From assembly GCA_009993005.1 (NCBI GenBank), contig JAACUH010000058.1, positions 26,249 through 90,248 of the forward strand: DNA of 64,000 bases, given 5' to 3'. The notes beneath the pieces are model-generated. The model saw only the letters and a list, made by a program, of their open reading frames with translations, made no database searches and was not told where the DNA came from. Below, piece after piece: positions 57,364 to 64,000 of this stretch. This DNA is from Rhodobacterales bacterium (GTDB lineage: Bacteria > Pseudomonadota > Alphaproteobacteria > Rhodobacterales > Rhodobacteraceae). Each line of letters starts with the position of its first letter. The stretch's first letter is position 1. Both the position numbers and the translations under genes were made by a program.

Positions 57364-58521
57364 ATGAACATCATTACCACGACCGAGGCGCTTGCCGCCT
57401 TTTGCGCCACGGCGGCGCAGCACCCCTACGTCACCGTGGACACCGAGTTCCTGCGTGAGCGGACCTATTACGCCAAACTCTGCCTGCTCCAGATCGCCTA
57501 TCCGGGCAAGGATGACAGCAGCGCCGTGCTGGTCGATCCATTGGCCGAGGGGATCAGCCTCGCCCCGGTGCATGACCTGTTTCGCAATCCCGCCGTGGTC
57601 AAGGTGTTCCATGCCGCGCGGCAGGATCTCGAGATATTCTGCGTCGATGCGGGCGTGATCCCCGCGCCGCTGTTTGACACGCAGGTCGCGGCGATGGTCT
57701 GCGGTTTTGGCGAACAGGCCGGCTATGAGACGCTGGTGCGCAAGATCGCCAAGGCCGAGGTGGACAAGTCCTCGCGCTTTACCGACTGGTCGCGCCGGCC
57801 TCTGTCGCAGGCGCAGATGGACTATGCGCTGGCCGATGTCACGCATCTGCGCGTGGTCTATGAATACCTCGCAGCGCGGCTGGCCAAGACCGGGCGGGCA
57901 AACTGGGTCGCCGAAGAGATGGCCATTCTCAACGACCCCGCGACCTACCGGGTGGACCCCGACGAGGCCTGGCAGCGGGTCAAGACACGGACATCCTCGG
58001 CGCGGTTCCTTGCGCTGGTGCGCGAACTGGCGCGGTTTCGCGAAAGCTATGCCCAGACGCATGACGTGCCGCGCTCGCGCGTGTTCAAGGATGACGCGCT
58101 GGTCGAACTGGCCTCGACCAAGCCGCTGACCGAGGCGGATCTGGGCAAATCGCGTCTTTTGCTGCGCGAGGCGCGGCGGGGGGATATCGCGGAGGGCATC
58201 CTGGCCGCGGTCAAGCGCGCGATGGATTTGCCGGCCGACCAGATGCCCAGGCCCGACCGCGACCGCGACCAGTTGCAGGTGAACCCGGCGCTGGCCGATC
58301 TGCTGCGGGTGCTGCTCAAGGCCAAGGCCGAGGCCAGCGACGTGGCGCAAAAGCTGATTGCGACATCGGCCGAGCTTGACGCGATCGCGGCGGGGGAGCG
58401 CAACCTGCATGCCCTGCGCGGCTGGCGGCACGAGGTGTTTGGCGAGGACGCGCTCCTGCTGTGCGACGGCAGGATCGCGCTCGGGGCCAAGGGGCAGGAT
58501 GTGGTGATCGTCCGGCTTTGA
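57364..58521 (+). CDS. rnd: Ribonuclease D
   Basis: 3'-5' exoribonuclease for tRNA and stable RNA maturation, 385 residues. The DEDD catalytic residues are visible: VDTEFLRER near residue 25, HAARQDLEIF near 84 and YALADVTHLRVVYEYLA near 155. HRDC-type helical domains follow. The ATG at 57364 is used; the 45-base longer reading starts in non-coding-like sequence. It follows purN by 125 bases and appears to be transcribed on its own or with purMN. Confidence 0.93.
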   Translation: MNIITTTEALAAFCATAAQHPYVTVDTEFLRERTYYAKLCLLQIAYPGKDDSSAVLVDPLAEGISLAPVHDLFRNPAVVKVFHAARQDLEIFCVDAGVIPAPLFDTQVAAMVCGFGEQAGYETLVRKIAKAEVDKSSRFTDWSRRPLSQAQMDYALADVTHLRVVYEYLAARLAKTGRANWVAEEMAILNDPATYRVDPDEAWQRVKTRTSSARFLALVRELARFRESYAQTHDVPRSRVFKDDALVELASTKPLTEADLGKSRLLLREARRGDIAEGILAAVKRAMDLPADQMPRPDRDRDQLQVNPALADLLRVLLKAKAEASDVAQKLIATSAELDAIAAGERNLHALRGWRHEVFGEDALLLCDGRIALGAKGQDVVIVRL

Positions 58522-58550
58522 CCCGTCACCGGCGCCTTTGGCGGCCTGGT

Positions 58551-58586
58551 GCCTCCGGCGGGGATATTTGGGGCCAAAAGATGCAG
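58551..58586 (+). repeat. Dispersed intergenic repeat, copy j
   Basis: The most complete copy: GCCTCCGGCGGGGATATTTG then GGGCCAAAAGATGCAG, in the convergent gap between rnd and the lipoprotein gene. Confidence 0.75.
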
Positions 58587-58673
58587 CAGGCGCGTCGGGC
58601 GTGTCCAAGTCTTGCCCAAGGCGTGTCCAAGGGGGGCGCCCCAAGGATGCCCGAGGGGTGCGCCGCGGCCGGG

Positions 58674-59162
58674 CTAGCGTCTGATGCTGCGCCCGCCATC
58701 GGCGCCGATCACCACAACCTGGCGCAGGCCGGCCAGTTCGGCCTCGCCGATCGTGCGCGCCACGGTGATGGTGCGGCCCGCCGCGCTGCCACCGGGCTGT
58801 GCGGCGGGCGGGGTCTCGATGCGGAACTCGAGCGTCAGCGTCCCGTTGTCCTGCCCGACCGGCACCAGTTGCGCGTTGAAGCCGCCCTGCGCGGCTGCCA
58901 GGCCCGTCGCGCGGATGATCGCGCCGCCGGTGGTGCGGTCGATCTCGAGCGCCGTGACGCTGCCGATCAGGATACGGGCATCGTTTGCGGTGACCTGACG
59001 GGCGGCGGGCACGAGCGGGCGCAGGTTGCCTGCCGCATCCGTGGGCGCCACCGCGACCGAGGTGCCGAACCAGTTGAGCGGGTTCAGCCGCGAGCCTGCG
59101 AGACGGGCACATCCCGCCAGCGTGAGGGTCAGGCAGAGAAGCAGGACGAGCGGACGCGCCAT
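58674..59162 (-). CDS. Small outer-membrane-type lipoprotein of unknown function
   Basis: A 162-residue protein with an N-terminal lipoprotein signal, MARPLVLLLCLTLTLAGC, the lipobox LAGC placing the lipidated Cys at residue 18. The mature part starts ARLAGSRLNPLNWFGTSVAV and has mostly beta-type sequence. I do not recognise a named domain; similar proteins are conserved as hypothetical in Rhodobacterales. The start at 59162 is chosen because the signal begins there. It is divergent from sufE with 120 bases between starts. Confidence 0.78.
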   Translation of the reverse strand: MARPLVLLLCLTLTLAGCARLAGSRLNPLNWFGTSVAVAPTDAAGNLRPLVPAARQVTANDARILIGSVTALEIDRTTGGAIIRATGLAAAQGGFNAQLVPVGQDNGTLTLEFRIETPPAAQPGGSAAGRTITVARTIGEAELAGLRQVVVIGADGGRSIRR

Positions 59163-59282
59163 CGCGGGGCCTTTCTTGGTTTGACAGAGGGGTAGCGGAT
59201 TGCGGCGCCGTTGAAAAGCATCCACTGGACCTTTGCCTTGGCCGCCCCTAAGTCCGCTCTGGGATCAAGCAGGAGCGCCACA

Positions 59283-59699
59283 ATGCCCACCGCCGCCTTT
59301 GACGAGATTGCCGAGACCTTTGCCTTTCTGGATGATTGGGAAGACAGGTATCGTCATGTGATCGACCTTGGCCGGGCGATGCCGGCGCTGGACGACGCCT
59401 ACAAGGTTCCTGCGACCAAGGTCGAGGGCTGTGCCAGCCAGGTCTGGCTGATGCCGCGGATCGAGGGCGGCGTGTTCCATTTCGATGGCGACAGTGATGC
59501 GTTGATCGTGCGCGGCCTGATCGCGGTGCTGGCGGCGCTCTATAACGGGGTGCCGGTGGGGCAGGTCGGCGGGATCGACGCCGGGGCGGCGCTGGCGCGG
59601 CTGGGGCTGAACGATCACCTGTCGGCGCAGCGCTCGAACGGTTTGCGGGCCATGGTCACGCGGATCAGGACGGTTGCGGCGGCGGCCGGGCAGGGCTGA
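59283..59699 (+). CDS. sufE: SufE family cysteine-desulfurase activator
   Basis: A 138-residue SufE protein that accepts sulfur from SufS for iron-sulfur cluster assembly. The acceptor cysteine is in VEGCASQVWL near residue 49, with FAFLDDWEDRYRHVIDLGR at the N-terminus. AGGAGCGCC precedes the ATG at 59283; an upstream TTG is ignored. The rest of the suf operon is not in the window, so this copy is isolated. Confidence 0.93.
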   Translation: MPTAAFDEIAETFAFLDDWEDRYRHVIDLGRAMPALDDAYKVPATKVEGCASQVWLMPRIEGGVFHFDGDSDALIVRGLIAVLAALYNGVPVGQVGGIDAGAALARLGLNDHLSAQRSNGLRAMVTRIRTVAAAAGQG

Positions 59700-59714
59700 G
59701 GGGCTCTGCCCCTC

Positions 59715-59733
59715 CTGGTCCGTGCCGGACCAG
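59715..59733. terminator. Hairpin downstream of sufE
   Basis: Eight-base-pair stem CTGGTCCG/CGGACCAG with a TGC loop, in the convergent gap between sufE and the DUF1638 gene. There is no T-run. Confidence 0.5.
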
Positions 59734-59736
59734 TTC

Positions 59737-59766
59737 ACCCCGGGATACTTGGGGCCAAAAGATGAG
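59737..59766 (+). repeat. Dispersed intergenic repeat, copy k
   Basis: Plus-strand copy ACCCCGGGATACTTGGGGCC then AAAAGATGAG, immediately before the stop end of the DUF1638 gene. Confidence 0.65.
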
Positions 59767-59772
59767 GGGCGG

Positions 59773-60402
59773 TCAGGCGAGGCGGGCGAGGGTGCGCGCA
59801 AGGTCGCCGTAGCCCGTCAGGCGACGCTCGAACCTCAGGCCGAGCCGGTCCGCATGGGCGCGGGCGCGGGCGGTCAGCGCGGGGTCGTCGGTCTGCGCCA
59901 GATAGACCAGCGCGGTGTAATTGCCGAAATAGGTGTCGCGCAGCTGCGGGTAGCGGTCGAGGCCGAGCGGGCGCCAGACGAAGGCGTCGAACTGGCGGAC
60001 CAGAAAATCGGTGAGGTAGAAGGCCGTCATTTCATCGCGCGCGATGAAGCGGTCCACGCCATCGAAAAAGGCATAGCAATGCGGGCCGGCGATCATCTCC
60101 ACGCCTAGCCCGTCGCATGTCGCGGCGAGCTGGCCGCCGGTGCCGCAATCGGCATAGACCACGAAGATGCGGTCATAGGCGGCGCGGTGACGCTCCACGG
60201 CTTCGGCCACCGCGGCGGCGATGCGGTCGGGGTGATTGTGCAGGATCGCGGGGAGGCATTGCAGGTCGATATGGTCCCATGCGTTCGTCTGCCTGAGCGC
60301 CAGGATTTCGTGGGCGAGGGCGCCGCAGGCGATCAGCAGGAGCCTGCCGGCGCCACGCGGGGGCAGGCCGATGTCGGTCAGGGTTGCGTCATCCATCGGC
60401 AT
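59773..60402 (-). CDS. DUF1638 domain protein
   Basis: A 209-residue protein of the DUF1638 family, found beside corrinoid and methyltransferase proteins. It has LLLIACGALAHEILALRQTN near residue 20, QCLPAILHNHPDRIAAAV near 50 and VVYADCGTGGQLAATCDGLG near 80 with several Cys and His residues. It follows the corrinoid protein gene by 31 bases, so the two are cotranscribed. A role in corrinoid-linked methyl transfer is inferred from this pairing. The second ATG six bases downstream is an alternative start. Confidence 0.85.
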   Translation of the reverse strand: MPMDDATLTDIGLPPRGAGRLLLIACGALAHEILALRQTNAWDHIDLQCLPAILHNHPDRIAAAVAEAVERHRAAYDRIFVVYADCGTGGQLAATCDGLGVEMIAGPHCYAFFDGVDRFIARDEMTAFYLTDFLVRQFDAFVWRPLGLDRYPQLRDTYFGNYTALVYLAQTDDPALTARARAHADRLGLRFERRLTGYGDLARTLARLA

Positions 60403-60433
60403 CGGGGGTCCTGTCCGCCGAAGGGGGGTGGGG

Positions 60434-61135
<702 letters not shown>

Positions 61136-61283
61136 TCTGGGGCCTTTCATTGGGCGCGTTGAGCTTGGATGATCTGTGCCGGAACCGGCGCTGAGGTCTG
61201 GAAGGAATACGACACTGCCTGACGTGCAACCGACCTGAGGTCAAATGAAGATCCTGCATCTGCAGCATGAAGCCGCTTCATTT

Positions 61284-61304
61284 GTTCGCATTTTGTTCTA
61301 TACT
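61284..61304 (+). promoter_or_regulatory. LexA box and -10 of the radical SAM gene
   Basis: GTTC, seven bases, GTTC at 61284-61298 matches the alphaproteobacterial LexA operator. TATACT at 61299-61304 is a good -10, which places the transcription start at about the ATG (61311), suggesting a leaderless, SOS-induced transcript. Confidence 0.8.
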
Positions 61305-61310
61305 GGCCGC

Positions 61311-62375
61311 ATGACCGACCGTTTTTCCCAGAGCCCCCGGGGGCGCGCCGTGCGCAGCAACGCCACCAACCGGTTCGAGCGCCTCGTGCGCGCGCCTGTC
61401 GATGATGGCTGGGAAGATGATGCGCCCCTGCCGGTCTTGCGCACGATTGTGCAGGACGAGGTGCCGCGCAAGGTCATCAGCTACAACGCCTCGCCCGATC
61501 TGGGGTTCGACCGGTCGGTCAATCCCTACCGCGGCTGCGAGCATGGCTGCGTCTATTGCTACGCGCGGCCGAGCCATGCCTGGCTGGGTCTGTCGCCGGG
61601 GCTCGATTTCGACAGCCGGCTGGTCGCACGGCCGCTGGCACCGCAGGTGCTGGCGCGCGAGATCGCGGCGCGGGGCTATGTTGTGGCGCCGATCGCCATC
61701 GGGACCAATACCGATGCCTATCAGCCGGTCGAACAGGAGCGGCGGATCATGCGTGGGGTGCTCGAGGTGCTCGCCGCGCATGACCATCCGGTGACGATCG
61801 TCACCAAGGGGGCGCTGATCGAGCGGGACATCGACATTCTCGCGCCGATGGCGGCCAAGGGGCTGGTGCGGGTGGGGATTTCGGTCACCACGCTCGACCC
61901 GGCGGTGGCGCGCGCGATGGAGCCGCGGGTGCCGGGGCCGGCGCGGCGGCTGCGCACGATTGCCGCGCTGGCCGGGGCGGGGGTGCCGGTGCGGGTGATG
62001 GTGGCGCCGGTGGTGCCGGCGCTCACCGATCACGAGATGGAGGCGATCCTCGCCGCCGCCGCCGGCGCAGGGGCGGTTGCGGCGCGTTGCATCATGTTGC
62101 GGCTGCCGCGCGAGGTCGCGGGGCTGTTTCGGGAATGGGTCGAGACGGCCTTTCCCGACCGCGCGGCCCGTATCATGGCGCGGGTGCGCGAGGTCCATGG
62201 CGGGCAGGACTATGACCCGACCTTTGGCAGGCGGATGACGGGGCAGGGTGTCTGGGCGCGGTTGATGCGGGCGCGGTTCGATCTTGCCTGCAGGCGCTCG
62301 GGCCTGGCACAGCGGATGGCGCCGCTGCGCTGCGATCTGTTCCGCAAGCCGGGCGAGCAGTTGACGCTGTTTTGA
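61311..62375 (+). CDS. PA0069-family radical SAM protein (spore photoproduct lyase-like)
   Basis: A 354-residue radical SAM protein. The iron-sulfur motif reads NPYRGCEHGCVYCYARPSH near residue 75 (CxxxCxxC); IAIGTNTDAYQPVEQERRIM and TIVTKGALIERDIDIL are family blocks. The family resembles spore photoproduct lyase and a DNA-repair role is often assumed. The LexA box over its promoter supports this. The ATG at 61311 is chosen since the family N-terminus begins there and upstream codons overlap the promoter. Divergent from the corrinoid operon. Confidence 0.9.
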   Translation: MTDRFSQSPRGRAVRSNATNRFERLVRAPVDDGWEDDAPLPVLRTIVQDEVPRKVISYNASPDLGFDRSVNPYRGCEHGCVYCYARPSHAWLGLSPGLDFDSRLVARPLAPQVLAREIAARGYVVAPIAIGTNTDAYQPVEQERRIMRGVLEVLAAHDHPVTIVTKGALIERDIDILAPMAAKGLVRVGISVTTLDPAVARAMEPRVPGPARRLRTIAALAGAGVPVRVMVAPVVPALTDHEMEAILAAAAGAGAVAARCIMLRLPREVAGLFREWVETAFPDRAARIMARVREVHGGQDYDPTFGRRMTGQGVWARLMRARFDLACRRSGLAQRMAPLRCDLFRKPGEQLTLF

Positions 62376-62387
62376 CCCGCGCCCCTG

Positions 62388-63404
62388 TCAGTCGCGCCGG
62401 CGCCGCCCGCTGCGTTCCCGCGCCACGGGCCCGGCGCCATCGGTGCCGTCCGAGGCCGAGGAGAGCCCGCCCAGTGCCGCGGTGATCATGTCGAGCGTCG
62501 GCCGGTCGCCGCGCGGGCGGGTTTCGAGCGCCTCGCGCATCTTGGCGAGGTGGTCGGGCATGGTTCCGCAGCAGCCGCCGATGATGGTGGCGCCGGCGTC
62601 ACGGGCCAGCACGGCATATTCGGCCATCAGGTCGGGTGTGCCGTCATAGTGGATATGCCCGTCGTGGTATTTCGGGATGCCGGCGTTGCCCTTGGCGATC
62701 AGCGGCAGCTCGGGCCCGGCGGCGGCAAAGCCCAGCACCGTGCGCAGCAGATCCGAGGCGCCGACGCCGCAATTGGCGCCAAAGGCGAGCGGCTGGTTGG
62801 GCAGCTTGCCCACCAGCTTGACCATTTCGGAAGAGGTGAGACCCATCATCGTGCGCCCGGAGGTGTCGAAGCTCATCGTGCCGCACCATGGCATGTCTGC
62901 GCGCGCAAAGGCTTCGGCGGCGGCGCGGAATTCCTCGGCGGCCGAGATCGTCTCGACCCAGAGCACATCGACGCCGCCTGCCTTGAGCCCTTCGGCCTGT
63001 TCGTGGAACATCTCGACGGCGCGGGCATGGGTGAGGGTGCCCATCGGCTCCATGATCTCGCCGGTGGGGCCGACCGACCCTGCGACAACGACGGGGCGGC
63101 CTGCGGCATCGGCCACCTCGCGGCCGATCTCCGCCGCGACCCGGTTGAGGTCGAACACCCGACCTTCGGCGCCGTGCAGCTTGAGCCGCGAGGCATTGCC
63201 GCCGAAACTGTTGGTGAGAAACAGGTCGCTGCCGGCATCGACCGCGCTTTTGTAAAGTGCTCGGATGCGGTCAGGATGCTGTTCGTTCCACATTTCGGGG
63301 GCGTCGCCGGACATCAGGCCCATGTTGAAAAGATTGGTGCCAGTGGCACCGTCGGCCATGATCCAGTCGCGGGTTTCAAGGAGGCGGGAAAGGGCGTTTG
63401 TCAT
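62388..63404 (-). CDS. Homocysteine/betaine S-methyltransferase domain protein
   Basis: A 338-residue homocysteine S-methyltransferase-fold enzyme. Zinc cysteines are in FGANCGVGAS near residue 212 and IIGGCCGTMPDHLAKM near 285, and ATGTNLFNMGL near 19 is the usual opening. It may act as betaine-homocysteine methyltransferase or as the homocysteine half of a split methionine synthase with the corrinoid protein at 60434-61135, an arrangement described in Phaeobacter. The start at 63404 follows the family N-terminus. The last ~30 residues are Arg/Gly-rich. It overlaps the end of the next gene upstream by 29 bases. Confidence 0.9.
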   Translation of the reverse strand: MTNALSRLLETRDWIMADGATGTNLFNMGLMSGDAPEMWNEQHPDRIRALYKSAVDAGSDLFLTNSFGGNASRLKLHGAEGRVFDLNRVAAEIGREVADAAGRPVVVAGSVGPTGEIMEPMGTLTHARAVEMFHEQAEGLKAGGVDVLWVETISAAEEFRAAAEAFARADMPWCGTMSFDTSGRTMMGLTSSEMVKLVGKLPNQPLAFGANCGVGASDLLRTVLGFAAAGPELPLIAKGNAGIPKYHDGHIHYDGTPDLMAEYAVLARDAGATIIGGCCGTMPDHLAKMREALETRPRGDRPTLDMITAALGGLSSASDGTDGAGPVARERSGRRRRD

Positions 63405-64000
63405 TTTGCAGGCCTGTCCTGGGGTAAATCTTGCCCGGAGAAAGGAAGGGCATCCTCGGTCGTTCATTGCCTGTCGCATCGCACGGGCGACCGGAGGATT
63501 CAAACCTTATCTGCGCGGTCCGGCCTTGCGCTGTTGGGCACGCTGCGGGTGGCGCAAGGCCTGCCGCAGGCTTCCCGGCCACCTGGCGCAGATCCGCGCG
63601 GGGCGGGAGCTGGCCTGCCGGCAGTGTCGAAGGATCAGACGCCGCGCCTCGTGCTGGCCCGCGCTGCGGAAGGTGGATGGCGGCCATGACCGCGCAAAGC
63701 CCGGCCACAAGTCCGAACCGGCCCGGCGCGCACAGATAGAGCGGCTGCCAAAAGGGACCGAAGCTCTGCTTGAACTGACGCAGCCCTGCTGTCTGGCGAT
63801 GCCGGGCGATCAGCCGGGAAAAGATGCCTGCGGGCCCCGGCGCAGGGGCGGCGACCGCCGCCAATGATACCAGCGGGACAGCCGCCTCGCGCGCGGCGGC
63901 GATGGCGGCGCAGATCAGGCTCTGGATGGTGCCGTCCGGCGCGTCGGGCACCAGGCGGACGAGGTCGAGTGTCCAGTCTGTGCCGGCGCGGTGAAAGGTC
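63376..64000 (-). CDS. DUF2156 (MprF-like lysyltransferase domain) protein, 5' end outside window
   Basis: C-terminal ~208 residues of a protein running off the right edge. The visible part matches the end of the MprF/DUF2156 phosphatidylglycerol lysyltransferase domain: FHRAGTDWTLDLVRLVPDAP, then QTAGLRQFKQSFGPFWQPLY and LCAPGRFGLVAGL. After that the last ~90 residues are low-complexity Pro/Ala/Arg sequence and overlap the methyltransferase gene by 29 bases, which suggests a frameshifted or extended tail. The N-terminal membrane part cannot be seen. Confidence 0.7.
   Translation of the reverse strand, partial: TFHRAGTDWTLDLVRLVPDAPDGTIQSLICAAIAAAREAAVPLVSLAAVAAPAPGPAGIFSRLIARHRQTAGLRQFKQSFGPFWQPLYLCAPGRFGLVAGLCAVMAAIHLPQRGPARGAASDPSTLPAGQLPPRADLRQVAGKPAAGLAPPAACPTAQGRTAQIRFESSGRPCDATGNERPRMPFLSPGKIYPRTGLQNDKRPFPPP

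Noticed and set aside
61136..61283. Possible cobalamin, SAM or SAH riboswitch upstream of the corrinoid protein
   Set aside because: I could not identify the conserved cores of these riboswitches in the leader; only short local inverted repeats are seen.

Overview
The window looks like a chromosomal segment of a high-GC alphaproteobacterium of the Rhodobacteraceae (Rhodobacter/Paracoccus/Roseobacter type). Supporting signs are the alphaproteobacterial LexA boxes (GTTC-N7-GTTC), the imuA-imuB-dnaE2 mutagenesis operon, an Anbu (bacterial proteasome homologue) operon, a UPF0314 gene, a stand-alone corrinoid protein with a separate homocysteine methyltransferase, and a short intergenic repeat (core GGATATTTGGGGCCAAAAG) scattered through the segment. 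Gene assignments rest on reading the translated sequences; no database search was run.

Layout. 1-10.4 kb: a CUT1 sugar ABC transporter (permeases, substrate-binding protein, ATPase) with a DksA-like gene between its parts, followed by a FucU/RbsD mutarotase, a ribokinase-like kinase and a fused HyuA-HyuB oxoprolinase-type protein. Two copies of the palindrome CTAACATGTTAG mark its promoters. 10.4-12.9 kb: a membrane protein, an SDR dehydrogenase and UPF0314. 13-17.6 kb: a Ser/Thr-phosphatase-like gene and the Anbu operon (Anbu, transglutaminase, alpha-E, circularly permuted ATP-grasp). 17.9-24.3 kb: SOS mutagenesis operon imuA-imuB-dnaE2. 24.4-31.9 kb: a complete xylose locus, ROK regulator divergent from xylFHG-xylB-xylA (isomerase route). 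32.2-36.2 kb: a tightly coupled, poorly characterised four-gene operon with a GNAT-like protein, a cysteine-less ThiF/E1 adenylyltransferase, a polytopic membrane protein and an Acg-type nitroreductase-like protein. 36.3-40.7 kb: a probable sulfoquinovose monooxygenase pathway (SmoC, SmoB, SmoA) divergent from a GntR regulator and a Gfo/Idh/MocA protein. 40.7-50.1 kb: a salvage locus with MtnK kinase, MtnA isomerase, bifunctional class II aldolase/dehydrogenase, SorC regulator and a CUT2 ABC transporter, predicted to import and split 5-methylthioribose or 5-deoxyribose. 50.3-52.9 kb: a phage or gene-transfer-agent-like fragment (frameshifted tail spike with an SGNH hydrolase domain, holin-like protein) beside tRNA-Asn. 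53-64 kb: mainly core functions: MBL hydrolase, orphan EnvZ-like kinase, a CAU tRNA, purM-purN, ribonuclease D, a lipoprotein, SufE, DUF1638 and corrinoid proteins, an SOS-controlled radical SAM protein, a homocysteine methyltransferase, and the end of a DUF2156 protein.

Taken together the accessory part is a set of carbohydrate-scavenging modules (unknown sugar, xylose, sulfoquinovose, 5-deoxy/5-methylthio pentose), each with its own operator. Each of the four CDS-rich catabolic loci ends in overlapping start/stop codons or dispersed repeats. The most novel parts are the E1-nitroreductase operon, the MtnK/MtnA/aldolase-dehydrogenase locus with its conserved operator pair, and the sulfoquinovose cluster with a Gfo/Idh protein where a GH31 glycosidase would be expected.
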